In this document: piece after piece, positions 1 through 11,325 of the stretch
Layout: each line of letters starts with the position of its first letter
How positions within the stretch are numbered: the stretch's first letter is position 1
Assembly: GCA_963281155.1 (NCBI GenBank)
Contig: CAUJLY010000004.1
Location: 5,394,001 to 5,458,000, forward strand
Direction of reading: 5' to 3'
Length of the DNA: 64,000 nt
Source: Rhabditophanes sp. KR3021
Taxonomy: Eukaryota; Nematoda; Chromadorea; Rhabditida; Alloionematidae
Position numbers and translations under genes: made by a program
The notes under the pieces: model-generated
Databases searched by the model: none
What the model was told of the DNA's origin: nothing
What the model saw: the letters and a program-made list of their open reading frames with translations, nothing else

Positions 1-873
1 TTAGCACCGAAACACACATATCCAGGTAAATAAATAAAATTCTAAGTTACCGAATTTAGATGCCAAGAATATGCAATTATAAATAAAAACTTTTAGGTCC
101 CGTCGAGGAATGTCTCAAAGTAGCAACTTTATTCTGCGAACAAATTTATAAGGAATATGGAATCGACCGAGAAAAAATAGCTATTATGGGAGATTCTGCT
201 GGCGCATGCTTGAGTACAGTTATCTCAAGACGCCTTGCAAATGCTGGGAAAAACTATTTCAAAGCACAAATTTTGATTTATCCTGTTGTTAGTTTTGACT
301 TCCAAACTCCATCCTTTCAACATCACTACAAAGAATATCCATTGACTGGATTGTTGAATGCTGGGTTATTAGCTAGATGGTAGGGATTTGTAACTAAATT
401 TAAAATTATTTTTTAGGATGTTGCTTTATATAGGAATTCCGGCCACCAATGAAAATGTGCAAAAAGTCATAAAAAATAGACATATTTCCGAAGAAATTAG
501 AAACAATCCATCTATTAGTGACTCGTTGGACATTAACTATTTGCCTTCAACATTCAGAGAGCCTGAAAAATATACGAAAGAGCAAAGCACTCCTTGCCCT
601 GAATTATCAGCTCTCTACAAACCTCACCCTGACTTTTGCCCTCTAATAGCAGAAGAAAAAGGGAATTCTCCCAATGCAATGGTAATTACCTGTGGTTTTG
701 ATATTCTAGCTTCGGAAGGCATCCTATATGCTCGAAAACTTCAACGAAGCGGTGTAGTGTGTAACCATAAGCATTATCCTGCTGCATACCATGGCATCAT
801 AAATATGCCTTTTTCTAAGCAAAAAGATCAAATGATTTACGACATCGTCAAACATCTTAAAAAAAGAATTTAA
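1..873 (+). CDS. AADAC-like (HSL-family) esterase, 3' part
   Basis: C-terminal part of an alpha/beta-hydrolase of the arylacetamide deacetylase / hormone-sensitive-lipase family, which hydrolyses carboxyl esters or acetyl groups, usually at the ER membrane. The 5' exons lie outside the window. Visible exons are 1-25 (ends LAPKHTYP, the family's DYxLAPE region), 97-379 and 417-873, joined by introns of 71 and 37 nt with conserved phase; the second intron splits the Trp codon of RW|MLLYIG. The catalytic triad is complete: Ser in MGDSAG, Asp in GFDILASEG, His in YHGI. The oxyanion HGGG motif would lie upstream. A paralogue with the same exon phases lies at 13352-14726. The substrate cannot be read from sequence. 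Family assignment is secure. Confidence 0.88.
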
Positions 874-1178
874 AAATACAAATTATACTTCATTTATAAT
901 TGCGGGTTTAATAAATAGTTATCATCAATTTGATTTAAATTTTCTTAACATCATTTTTACTGAGGATTCAATATGAAATACCTTTCATAAACACCTAAAA
1001 AATTAATTAATAAATAAATAATTTATTAAATTTATCGAATTAATAAAACAATTTTAATGCTTCGCTTTTAATTAATATTTGTGCAAAAAAATTGATATCA
1101 AGTTTAAAAAGACGACGAATTGTATTCATTAAGTTTATTCGAATAGATTATTAAAAGAAGATAAATTTAAATTATGGA
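874..1178. other. Short convergent intergenic space
   Basis: AT-rich spacer between the esterase stop codon and the RMI1 stop codon. It holds AATAAA-type words (near 909 and 1012) that could serve as polyadenylation signals for the plus-strand gene. No coding potential is seen. Confidence 0.6.
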
Positions 1179-3210
1179 CTAAATGAAAAAGTCTGGTTCA
1201 ATGACTTTCTTGATATTTTTAATAATAGCAGATTTCCTTGTACTCGTGTGGATTTCGAGTGTAAATAGTAACTGATTTTCCAGCAATTGTTCTTTTAATG
1301 CTAGTAAACATTTATTTGCTTCGTCTTTAGCCTTTTGACTTCCAACTTTTTTCAATTTTGTGGCTTCTTCTGTTGTCATCCCTACATACTTAGTAAGAAG
1401 ATTAGGGTCAATTGTACAATATAAAGTCGTCCCTAAATGATCGCTCAATTCGACCTTCATAAACCAATTGTTTTCAACAATTCGAATATTAGACAATATT
1501 TCAGAGACTCTTCCTTTGATGCAAGTTTCATGATAAAAGAATGCTTGTTTTAGCGAGCTTCTAGCTTCAGAAATAGTTTCAATCCTGACACTTTGCGATG
1601 GATCAAATACTTGTTGCGTTGATTGAGTTTTTCTTTCAGGTGGTGCAGCAAAAGTTCCAATATATTCAATTGACGGCGACTGCATTATTCTTTTACTTCC
1701 TATTTGACTTGTCAACGATTTATTGACAATTGCTTGTGATTGCTTACTGGCAGTAGGTGTATCCATCACTGAATTCCAAAAGTGCTTGTTCTCATCTACT
1801 TTTGTACCTTTATCATTAGAATTTGCAGAACCCAAATTGTTATAGGCTGTTTGATAAGCAACACTCTCTTTACCAAAGGTAACTGCAGATTTCCTTGTAA
1901 AGTTCATTCCATAATTACCAGCAATTTGTTTAGAAAAGTCGTTCGAGTTTTCATTTGTACTTACATTTCTCGCAAAAAGATTCTCGAATTGAGCTGTGGA
2001 CTTTGTTTCTTTATCTATTCCAAATGAAGGTTTAAATGTTTGATTTACATTACCCACGTTACGATCTGTTTGCTTGATTTTACAAAGAGGCATTTTTTTA
2101 CTTTGCAGAATATCATTTTGTGTGAAAGAATTAAATGTTGTTCCAGTATCAAGTGGAGAATCGAAATTGTTTCCGATCATGCGTAGATTTTTATCCGATG
2201 ATGTACTAGAATTTGGAAGGCAATAATTGTTGGTGGAAGTCATTTTCTTGCCAGTAGAAACATTAAGCAAGGATTTTTGAGGATTATTAGCACGATGACT
2301 AACCTCTGAATGAACTTGACAAAGTGCTTTTGGCACGATGTTTTCTTCAATCTCAGTAATTCTATTTACTTTTTGTGTAGGTTGTTTCGAAGCTTTCACA
2401 TTTCCTCTCATACAATCTAACAAAGAAGGAGTTACAGGGAAAGTTATAGTCTTGTTCCAAAAAATATTGGAGTTATTGTTTGTCATGATTTTTGGTAATT
2501 TAATCTTATTTGCACATTTAGTTTTATAACATTGGTCTTCTTCAATTTTAAGGTCTTCTTCAATTTTTTGAATCTTCTTAGTTTTAGAATAAGAAAATTC
2601 ACCACCAAGCACTTGAACATTATCCTTTCGAAGTATCAAAGTTTTGTGTGAATTCGAAATGTTACCCTTTAACAGAATTTTGCATCCTGTTGGCGTTAAC
2701 TCGTCTAAGCCATTAATAAATTCTTTTTCAATTCCATAAAAAATGTTTTTACCATCTGTCAATTCCATTTTTAAAACCCGGTTAGTTGTGTTCTTTTTTG
2801 ACGTTTCCACTTCTTTCATATCATCATCACTATCATCTCCGTGAAAGAAATTGAGATTTCCGACTTCTTGTGTTAGCTCTAAATATTGGGAATGAAGTGA
2901 TACATCAATTCTTATAATCCAATTAACCTGCAATATGTGTTTGGCCTCAAACGATCCAATTCCATCTTTTGGAATAAAGTCAAATTGATGTGACTTTGTA
3001 GTTAATGAGATGTCTTCATTTTTCCATTGATCAAATGCAAATTTGAATGTATCGATGTTAGACTGAAATGATGACTACTTATTAGCGATAAAAACATTAA
3101 CCTACATTAACAAATTTGTGATGCTTTAAAACTTCTTCAGCCCACCTAGAATGTATAGGAATGTGCCATTCCTCGAAGCACTTTTCAAGGGAACTTGAGC
3201 AATTTATCAT
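1179..3210 (-). CDS. RMI1: RMI1-like subunit of the BLM-TOP3A-RMI dissolvasome
   Basis: Two exons, 3106-3210 and 1179-3062, separated by a 43-nt GT-AG intron in phase 0, give a protein of about 662 residues (human RMI1 is 625). RMI1 is the OB-fold scaffold that binds topoisomerase III alpha and the BLM helicase to dissolve double Holliday junctions in the nucleus. Seen here: an N-terminal helical region followed by an OB fold with WIIRIDVSLHSQYLELTQEV and the stretch LTPTGCKILLKGNI; a long disordered Asn/Ser/Thr-rich middle; and a C-terminal OB2-like domain (roughly the last 140 residues) with KGRVSEIL, WFMKVELSDHLGTTLYCTID and a helical KCLLALKEQL segment, the surface that binds RMI2 in animals. 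No in-frame Met opens the large exon, so the start is taken from the small upstream exon, which begins with ATG at 3210. Confidence 0.82.
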
Positions 3211-3559
3211 TTGTCTTTAAAAGAGGAACGTGGCGTATTTTTAAACAAGTTTAGTTTGAATTTATTGCATAAAAGTCAGGTCGCTATTGGAATAATGTTT
3301 GAGTCTTTCGAAAAAACTTACTTAAAATAAGCATATGGCACCTATAAAAGGAAACTTTTATCTATCGTTGTATGAATAAATATGCATTCTTCAACAGTGT
3401 CAATATTTAAAGGATGGTTTTTATCAATAAGGATGCAATAAAGGTGTGTAATATTGTACATAATGTAACTTCCAAATTTGGTTGATTTAAATTGCATTCA
3501 AATTTTGAATCGTTAAATACTTTGAAAAACAGATATATTTATTTTTTACCCAGTACGTT
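3211..3559. promoter_or_regulatory. Divergent promoter region between RMI1 and a membrane-protein gene
   Basis: About 350 bp between two divergent start codons. A TATAAAAGG word at 3343-3351 on the plus strand lies about 215 bp before the ATG at 3560 and is a plausible TATA box for that gene. Nothing comparable is seen toward RMI1. Confidence 0.35.
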
Positions 3560-4465
3560 ATGGATCAACAAAGACAGTCAAGGCATCGTTCACGTTTCGA
3601 CAATAATGTTGCCATGGAGAAAATAGTAGAAGGAGTTGAAGGTGGCATCCAAACAATCATTCGTCGAACCAGAACTTTGTCAGCCGATGCATCAAAGGTT
3701 GTTCAGAATATCCAACAACTTACTTTTGAAACTCAATCTGTTTTTGGCAAATTCGTACAGATTATGAAGCAACCTACAGAAGTGATAGAAACATACAATC
3801 TTAAAGAATTAGAAGTTGCCTCAATGATAATTTCTTATGGAATGCTGGCTTTTTTGATCGGAAGTACTATTGCAACTTTTATGACAAACAAATTGGTTGG
3901 TGAAGTAATGGATCCCCAATCTTTAATTCTCTTCAATTATTTCATCCTTCCTGTACTTTTGTGGTTGAAATACATCCCCATTAATAATGCAATTGTGGAA
4001 ACAGAGTTACTAACTGAAAGAGTTTATTATATGATTTCCACAGTATATGGAATCTGTCATGGTATTCTAGTAGCTAAATTTGTATCCAATCATTCAACAT
4101 ATTGTGGATTGATAAATGCAGTTGCTCTTTTTGGATTCTTCAGATTGAAAAGAGGGAATGAGTTGAAATTAGAAGGATTGAAGCTGGAGATTTCTCTTGT
4201 AGCCGTGTCGGTTGCTTCAGTTTTGGCATCATCTGTTGTTGTTGAAAGAAATTTAACTCTTGGTATTGAAACAGCAATTCTCTATGGAACAATTAATTTC
4301 ATTGCATCTAAACTTTATCAACATTTTAAAGATGAGGTAAATACTTTTTCATCATTTTGATTGATATTTAATTTTTAGAAAGACAATATCGCCGTTTCAA
4401 TACTCTTGTATGCTTATTTGATTGGAGAACTAACAATTAGGACAATAATACAAATTATATATTAA
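3560..4465 (+). CDS. Unrecognised multi-pass membrane protein
   Basis: Two exons, 3560-4336 and 4379-4465, joined by a 42-nt intron in phase 0; about 287 residues. I do not recognise the family. The first 85 residues are polar, basic and predicted helical (starting MDQQRQSRHRSRFDNN). They are followed by six to eight hydrophobic segments, the first around residues 90-115 (ASMIISYGMLAFLIGSTIAT). The last exon adds one more hydrophobic helix and ends with QIIY. There is no signal peptide, so a cytosolic N-terminus is likely. The first in-frame ATG is used, a little downstream of an in-frame-stop-rich AT tract. The exon junction is supported by the hydrophobic continuity on both sides. Confidence 0.7.
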
Positions 4466-5040
4466 ATAAACGTTTCTAATTACCAATTTATAATATTTAT
4501 GACCGATTACATTAGAGTTGCTCATTTAAATAAATTAATTGCAATTTTGCAAATTTGATAATAATAATGAAAGTTATGACTCTGTTTTGAATAAATTGGT
4601 GACTTAGAAAATCTGTGTTTGTATGATCATGAAAAAATAACCTTTATCTAAAAAGTAGATATTCGAAATATAATAAATATATGTATTATTTTAATAATTC
4701 AATATTGAGATCTAATAGTAAATTGAAAAAGAAATTAAAACACTTTAATACATACCAGAAGCTATTACCAAAGCAATTAGTATTTTCTTCGGAAATAACT
4801 TTAATCATGAAAAACATTTAGCAACAGGAACAATCATTATTCCGAAGCATAAAGTGATCATATACAAAGAATTACGTAAATATCAAAATATGTTCGAAAT
4901 GGTGTAAATTAAAATTGCATAAAACATTTGAACTTGCCGATATATTAAAATAGTTTAATTGTTGAACTAGGCATTGAATAATAAAATTCTTGAGCCACGG
5001 TTCTTGCAAAACAGTCATCTTTGAGCCTTCACTTCTTTTC
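4466..5040. other. Intergenic, no gene seen
   Basis: AT-rich. It holds an AATAAA word just after the upstream stop codon (about 4465-4471). I see no coding frame, tandem repeat or RNA gene. Confidence 0.5.
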
Positions 5041-5312
5041 AGATCAACATTCATTACCAAACTGATTGATTCCTAACCCAGCAGCTACAAGAGATGCAGA
5101 GGCAACTCCGCCATTTACAAAATAGGAAGCAATTGTGACTGCTAATCCACTTGACTTGGCTTTTTTGAAGTCTTTATAATAAATATTTTTGGTTAAATTA
5201 TGCCCACATAAAATAGTTCCAATAGGCGCGAACACCTTCTTTGTTACATCACTTGCACTATTTCTACGTTGGCTTCCAAATACAGAACCATCCGGTCATT
5301 TTGAATCTGAAA
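5041..5312 (-). pseudogene. Decayed fragment of an unrecognised hydrophobic-tail protein
   Basis: A reading frame encodes about 80 residues that look like real protein: a polar start (DGSVFGSQRRNSASD), VFAPIGTILCGHN, then a small-residue hydrophobic tail (VNGGVASASLVAAGLGINQ) ending at a stop near 5041. The frame has no usable start. It is blocked by an in-frame TGA four codons after a good acceptor (TTTATTTCAG near 5313) and no other phase through that acceptor stays open. It is either a pseudogene or a last exon whose acceptor I have misplaced. The position just downstream of sideroflexin on the same strand suggests no functional link. Family unknown. Confidence 0.35.
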
Positions 5313-5603
5313 TAAATTAAAATGACTATTGCTACATATATTAGAACTTGGCAAGACATTCAAACCATAGACGCACATATTACCGTAGATATTGTATCAC
5401 TCTAGAGCATTACATTTTGACCAAAGTGTCTTTTAAAGAAAATAAAAAATTGGAAAAGTAAAAGACTAGGACAGTTGATTATATTGCACAACACCATCTG
5501 ATAACATGTAAACTTAAGGAAACATTGCAATAAATATCAAATATTTTATTTATAAAAATAGTAGTTATAATTAATTATATTCTGAGCATTAGTACACACT
5601 TAT
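5313..5603. other. Intergenic, no gene seen
   Basis: AT-rich spacer downstream of sideroflexin. Short broken coding-like words occur near 5340-5440 on the minus strand and may be further debris of the fragment at 5041-5312, but no intact exon can be drawn. Confidence 0.4.
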
Positions 5604-6716
5604 TTATAAGCCCTTGTTAAAATAAACCTTCTCAGCCAATGGGAAGTTGCTCCTGATATTGTCTTGCAAATGAGGTTCCAATTTATCGACAGTTGTAGAC
5701 ATGTCTTGAGGAAATAAAGCACATCCCACTGGAGTGGCTATCATTAATGCAATACATGTTAGTGTCGTTTGAATGGGTCCAGCGATCCAGCGATTTCCTT
5801 TGTACCAAGGTTGTTTTGCCACATAATCCATAGCAAATGGGGTGAGGCACATATCAGGAATGGAAATGATCACTCTACTAACGAGAACGGTCAGGATTGC
5901 GGTCTTAGCTACTTCAGTACTACTCCCAATTTTGTTCCCTTCTTCGTCAGTGACCGTGATGCCTGTTTCAAATTCATTGTATCTCATTGTCGGTATGTTA
6001 ATGGCATTGGCAATGGCAATGCTGGCGAATGGAACAAGGCGCCCAACTACTGGAGAAAGATTCTAAACAAATCGAAATATATAAATAAAATAATTCACTG
6101 CTTACCTTTTGCTTTAACCAGTAATTTAATCCAAAGGAAGTGACAAGAGCTCCACCTGTTGCCATGCAATAACTGTTAAATAAACGCTGATTAGAGGATT
6201 CATCAATACTAGCACGATTAGAATAATTGACAACGGCATTAGATGTTTGATTCAACCATTGCCAGAACATTACTGATAAAGGGTGCTTGTAAAAGGTCAT
6301 CATTCCAGCATGAATGAAAGTATTTGAAGGTACTTGACAACTGAACCTTCCCAGTTCAGAACTGATTCGGTAGCTTTGAGGGTGAAAAGCGGAATCAAAG
6401 AGATGCTTAGCTCTCCATAACTCATCAACTGTCAGATTTTTGTCCACTTTTCCCACTCTAAAATAAATGAACACGTAAATGAGCAAAACTGGCATACTTA
6501 CTTGTAATCCAGAACAATACTCTTACATTCAATCAGTTTCTTTTCGGAGATGAGTAAGTTAAGAGGATTCACAACCATGGCAAAATGTTTCAATCTCCCG
6601 ACCATGGTACTTTGATCCCATTTTTTGGCAAAAATATCAGGCTTTTTCTCAAGACTAACAACTTTTGGTGAATCCGGATAACAAAGAGAAAGCATCTGAC
6701 TAATGTTGACTACCAT
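5604..6716 (-). CDS. SFXN: Sideroflexin, mitochondrial serine/amino-acid carrier
   Basis: Three exons, 6502-6716, 6106-6457 and 5604-6062, with 44- and 43-nt introns, give about 341 residues (human SFXN1 is 322). Sideroflexins sit in the inner mitochondrial membrane; SFXN1 imports serine for one-carbon metabolism. Family landmarks in order: the N-terminal WDQSTMVGRLKHF and VNPLNLL, the AFHP element (the usual HPDTG is altered to HPQSY), GRFSCQVPSN, MMTFYKHPLSVMFWQWLNQ, NAVVNYSNR, the NIPTMRYNEFETGI segment, ATPVGCALFPQ and the typical C-terminus VYFNKGL. Both junctions keep phase and family alignment. The start is the only ATG in frame before the conserved N-terminus. Which paralogue (SFXN1/3 or another) cannot be decided; the altered HPDTG is the one oddity. 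Confidence 0.93.
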
Positions 6717-7263
6717 TGCTCTCTTTAAGTTTCAAAATGTAAACTAGAAATTTGGTTATCATCTCATTTATTTAAATTTTTCCAATTTTTAATTCCAAAT
6801 TAATTTGATCTTATTCAAAAATGATGATAATGTCTTCTTCATGACAGATATTTTTATTTGGGAAAATTTACTTAATTAAAAAGGCGTTCGAGTCAATTCG
6901 AACATGCTGACTTTAACTTGTTTAGAAGTTGAGCTTAACTTTTTACATGTAGTGTTCATGATCATTGATAGGTACCCTTCCAATCTCTTTTTGTGTTGAC
7001 GAGTCTTTCCCAATTTTTAGTAAGACAATGCTTTAAAAGATGCAGAAGGAATGTGTTAGCGTACAACTAACTTTACAACGCATATTTTTAAACTCCCTTA
7101 CCTTTTTTTAAAGAATAAAGATGAAAACGCCTGAGTCTGATTTTGATAGTTGACTAGTAGATTTAACTAATATAAAAGGAATGGAATTCTTCATTACCTA
7201 CAAGGTGAACTAATGAATAGTTAACTTCTTGCTTGTTATTAAAACACTAATTAAACTAATAAG
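6717..7263. promoter_or_regulatory. Divergent promoter region, sideroflexin / small zinc-finger gene
   Basis: 547 bp between divergent start codons. A TATAAAAGG word at about 7171-7179 lies about 90 bp before the plus-strand ATG at 7264 and is a likely TATA box. An 18-base word at 6830-6847 recurs with two mismatches at 20981-20998, also in a divergent intergenic region. Confidence 0.4.
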
Positions 7264-7526
7264 ATGAAGATTATTGTTTGTCCAGTATGCCATGACCATT
7301 TGAAAGGATGTGATTTGTAAGTGCATACTAACAATATTATTTCTAATTATACTTTAACAGATTCAAAGTTCATTATCAAATGCATTGCCATGGAAAGGAA
7401 CACAAGAAGCCTTTAGTGTGCTGTCAACGTTTGCTGGGATCTGAGTATGATTGCCACCATGATGATTTTAACAATTTACGCCAATTTCTTCTTCATTTAA
7501 TCAACAAACATAGATCTGCCAGATAA
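7264..7526 (+). CDS. Tiny zinc-finger-like protein (72 aa)
   Basis: Two exons, 7264-7316 and 7361-7526, joined by a 44-nt intron (GTAAGT...AACAG), encode 72 residues. Cys and His are unusually dense: CPVCHDHLKGC near the start, then HYQMHCHGKEH, CCQRLL, and CHHDD followed by HLINKH. This fits two C2H2/C2HC-like fingers, the second with a helix FNNLRQFLLHLINKH that places the His pair properly. Splicing is supported because both exons are Cys/His-rich in the same frame and a TATA-like box lies upstream. No family is recognised. It could be a nucleic-acid-binding or adaptor micro-protein; function is unknown. Confidence 0.6.
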
Positions 7527-8111
7527 TTGTAAATATTAATTATGCATTGTCGTTAAATAAAATTTGTTCTCCATATTTGTATTTCCATCTGTTATGTCGT
7601 CATACAATAATTTATTCTCTATTCAATATCATCAAATATGTATTTATGATAAACAATGGATCATTTTTATTTTAAAAGATAAGATGACCCACGACGAGAT
7701 TGTAAATAGCACCATACATATTAAGGTTGTATTACTTTTATGTAAGACTCAATTACTCAGATTAAATAAGTGAGACTAAGTTAACCTATACATATCACAA
7801 AAGTGTATTGTCATTTGTAAATGCTGAAAACTGATACCATCTCAAATATTGTTTTGGTGCATGATATCAAAAGTACGTCCTTAAATTCATCTTAGACTTA
7901 GTTGATAATTGAACAACTTAAATGCCCGAATTAAAAATATTTTTATTAAGGGTAAACAATAGTATTTGTTTGTATGTTTTATTGTGTAAATTTGAGCAAA
8001 TATTATGTAGTTGATATATACTCTTTATTACCGACAAAGTACATATAATAAATGCTTCAATTTTATCCATTGAAATAAATACTATCCAACGTAGTGGAAT
8101 TCATTAATAAT
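7527..8111. other. Intergenic, no gene seen
   Basis: AT-rich spacer between two plus-strand genes. AATAAA at about 7556 probably ends the zinc-finger transcript. The open frame at 7564-7773 starts without ATG and has no recognisable sequence. Confidence 0.5.
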
Positions 8112-9572
8112 ATGATAAGTTCTATATCAATACTCTACCTTTTTGCTATTAATTTATTTTGTGATGGTGATCTCCTAGACGACATTAACAAGCTTTTCAA
8201 GCTAAACTTGGTGAATGAAATAACTAAAAATCAACTAACTACGCCAACTACTAAAAATAGCCAAATAAAGAAGCTTTGGAGACCTCCATCATTTCAATTA
8301 AATTGTGATTCCATCATGAACAATGACAAAAAATATATTGATGAACAAAAGAAACAACGTTTCACAATAGATCCGAAGGAATTTGATTTGCCCATGGATT
8401 GTAACTCTATTAAAAATAGAGCCTATTATCCAACAAATCCGCTATCAAAATCAGAAAAAGAATTTCCAATTGCTTATGCACGCATCGTTTATGAAGTAAG
8501 TTAATACTAAATTATGATACTATTTTTCAGAGTTATCCGATGATCGAATTGTTTTTTGCAATGTCATATTCACCTCAAAATCACTATTGCTATTCAGTTG
8601 ATTCGAAAGCTACGGCTATGTTCAATAAGATGGACGCTTTATCCAAATGCTTTCCAAATGTCCATTTAACTACAAGGAGATTTGACATGAATAGTAATGG
8701 TGATTTTTTGCCTGATGCTCATGTCGAGTGTATGACGGTGTTGAGTAAATACAAGTTTAAATATTTAATTACACAATTAGTAAGTCTTTGTTGCCAATCA
8801 ATTTGTTTTTATTGTTTTAATATTGCAGAATGATGATATACATTTAAAGACAAATAGAGAAACCGTCGAAATATTGAAAGCAATGAATTGGCCAGCTAAT
8901 ATAAGATTCGTCGAACCATCTCCATTTATTGAAAGAAGCATTGATCCTAAAAAAGACTGGACGTATGGTGGAATGAAGATATTCCATCCAACTGATGTGA
9001 GATCACGAAGCAAATATCTTAGCAAAATGAAAGTATCCCACCAAGCTGGGTTATCATCTTCTGGTTTATCCAAAGAAGCTTCCGATTATTTAGCTAACAG
9101 CCTAAATTTGACCATCTATCTAAACAATTTAAGGAGCGGAAGATATGCTAGCGATGAACTGTTTCTGCAAACGTTAATGGCTGACAGTATTTTAAAAGTT
9201 CCCTCATGGATTCCGAAAGATTGTTTGAAATTATATTACCCAACATCTGCATACTTAATGCGACATATAAATTGGGGTAATAATGGGAGTTGTAATTCTA
9301 GATTATCGCATCATACCATTTGCACAAACGGAATTGAAGATTTGCATTTGATGAAAAATTGGAAAGACCTTTTAGCTTACCGCTTTAGAGTCAATCAAGA
9401 TTTTGGAGCTGTTATTTGTTGGGCAGAGTATGTATACAATAAGCAGTATTTACATCCTTACCAAAAAATTGATCACAAGTATTATAACAATTTACCCCAA
9501 GCAAAATATGCCACAAACAAAGTTAGTATAAATAAATTAATACACCAATGTAGGACACTAAAGAAGATATAA
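8112..9572 (+). CDS. Core-2/I-branching-type beta-1,6-N-acetylglucosaminyltransferase (GT14-like)
   Basis: Three exons, 8112-8495, 8531-8779 and 8829-9572, all in phase 0, encode about 458 residues. Enzymes of this family add GlcNAc branches to O-glycans or lactosamine chains in the Golgi. A hydrophobic N-terminus (MISSISILYLFAINLF) acts as signal peptide or membrane anchor. The catalytic region shows the family's FPIAYARIVYE, SPQNHYCYSVDSKA, CFPNVHL, a QLNDDIHLKTNRE element (the family's Q-N-x-D-xx-xK-TN), a WTYGG-like segment and a Cys-rich C-terminal part ending near GAVICWAEYVYN. The ATG at 8112 is chosen because it gives the clean hydrophobic start. The end is uncertain: a GTTAGT...TGTAG pair at about 9520-9553 would give a slightly longer alternative tail. 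The acceptor glycan is unknown. Confidence 0.8.
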
Positions 9573-9763
9573 ATTTAAATCCTAAATATTGTTCTTACAA
9601 ACTAGTTATAAACTTTGCAATGTTTTAATATTTATTGCATCCTTTTGAATATGAATTTTAAGCAAATTCAAATTATGCTTTGTATATTGTCGTTTTAAGA
9701 CACCATTGGTACGTCATATATTTGATTCGAGTAATTCAGAGATAATAATTAAGTAGTAATAAA

Positions 9764-11193
9764 ATGATTAGACTGTCGGCCTGCTTAAGGCAGTTAACTC
9801 ACGGAAACCACCAAATCGGCAAACAAAGTAATTTGTGGAGATTTTGCGATGATATGGATAAAAGAAAACTAATATCTTCATCTCAACCAAATGATATTTT
9901 AAAGAGCAGTAAGTCTAATCAGATAAAGTTTACATAATAATTTTTAGGCGCAACATTCAATCAAATATCGAACTCCTTGTATGCTGGCTTTGATCCAACT
10001 GCAGATAGTTTGCATGTAGGACATCTAATTATCTTGACGGCTTTGTTAAGGTCAAGTAAATTATTTGGATGCAAGCCGATTGCGCTGATCGGACAAGCTA
10101 CTGCTTCGATAGGAGACCCAAGTGGGAGGAATACAGGTGAGCAATTTACGGAAAATAAAATGTGAATTGTTTAGAACGTCCGCAAATTTCATTAGATCAA
10201 GTGGAACAAAACACAAAGTCAATTAAGAATCAGCTTCAGAATTTAGTTTTAAACAGCGGATCTGAACTTGATATTGTCAATAACATGAGCTGGTACAAAT
10301 GTATGTCTATGCTTGACTACCTAAAATTGTCAAAGGAATTCAGAGTGGGAGAGATGCTAAGGATGGGAGCCATCAAAAATAGACTTGGCCAAGACAACCA
10401 AAGCTTGTCATTCACGGAATTTGCCTATCAAACTCTCCAATCCTATGACTTATACCATTTAAGCAAGTTAAAAGGATGCAACTTTCAACTCGGTGGATCA
10501 GATCAACTTGGTCATATTACTTCTGGGTATGATTATGTTTTGAGGATGAAGAATGAGTTGTCTGGTGGCCTATGTTTGCCTTTGTTGACTGATAGAAGTG
10601 GAAATAAATTGGGAAAGAGTAATTTAAGCCAAGGGGGCATTTGGTTGGATAGTGAGAAGACAAGCCCTTACACATTCTATCAGTTCTTCAGGCAGCTTCA
10701 TGACGACATTGCTGTTCAATTTTATCAGTACCTATCGTTGAAAGACTTTGAGGAGATATCGGAAATAGAAAGTCTGCACGCGCAGAATTTGGGAAAATGG
10801 ATTGTACAAGATAAATTGGCAGAAGAGATGACTATGCTGGTTCATGGAGCAGAAGGCCTTAAGATGGCAAAAGACTGTTCTGATCTTTTGTTCAATGGTA
10901 ATTGGGACCTAATGAAGTTGATTGACACTAAAACTGTTGAGGATTTGTTTGGCGCATCCAGCTTTAGGATTGAATCAAATTTAGTAAAGACGATGGGAGA
11001 CATAGCTGACAAAACAAGAACCGACAGGATAAAGGGACGTGATTTGATGAAGAAGGGTGGATTCAAAATAAATGGAATTACATATAATGATCCCGATCAA
11101 TTAAAGGGAAACGAATTCAGTCTAAATAAAAAACAAAGGCACTCCATCGTTAGCTGGGGCAAAAGAAAATTTAGTTTAATAATTTGGGAATGA
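9764..11193 (+). CDS. YARS2: Mitochondrial tyrosyl-tRNA synthetase
   Basis: Three exons, 9764-9908, 9948-10136 and 10175-11193, with introns of 39 and 38 nt, encode about 450 residues (human YARS2 is 477). It charges mitochondrial tRNA-Tyr with tyrosine. It is the bacterial-type class Ic enzyme: [17 protein letters not shown] contains the HIGH signature as HVGH, followed by [15 protein letters not shown]; then the CP1 part with [29 protein letters not shown] (Tyr-binding GGSDQ), and the KMSKS loop as KLGKSN. The C-terminal segment with [16 protein letters not shown] is the S4-like anticodon-arm domain. The first 45 residues are rich in Arg, Lys, His and Ser, as in a mitochondrial presequence, and support the ATG at 9764. 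Confidence 0.94.
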
Positions 11194-11201
11194 TTGTTAT
11201 T

Positions 11202-11325
11202 TATTGTTGTATTTTTAATTATTAAATAAGTTGTTACGTGTAATAAACTTTAATATTCCAATTATTGTTATATTTTTAATTATTGAATAAGTTGTTACGT
11301 GTAATAAACTTTAATATTCCAATTA
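11202..11325. repeat. 61-bp tandem duplication shared by two convergent 3' ends
   Basis: Two nearly identical 61-bp copies (about 11202-11262 and 11263-11323) differ at only two or three bases. Each contains TAATAAAC and AT-rich sequence. The array starts nine bases after the YARS2 stop codon and reaches the stop codon of the minus-strand gene at 11323. Each copy could carry a polyadenylation signal for the plus-strand gene. Confidence 0.85.

Noticed and set aside
1782..2529. Plus-strand frames inside RMI1
   Set aside because: They overlap the well-supported RMI1 exon in antisense.
7564..7773. 69-codon frame downstream of the small zinc-finger gene
   Set aside because: It begins at a non-ATG codon, has no recognisable sequence and lies in a probable 3' untranslated region.
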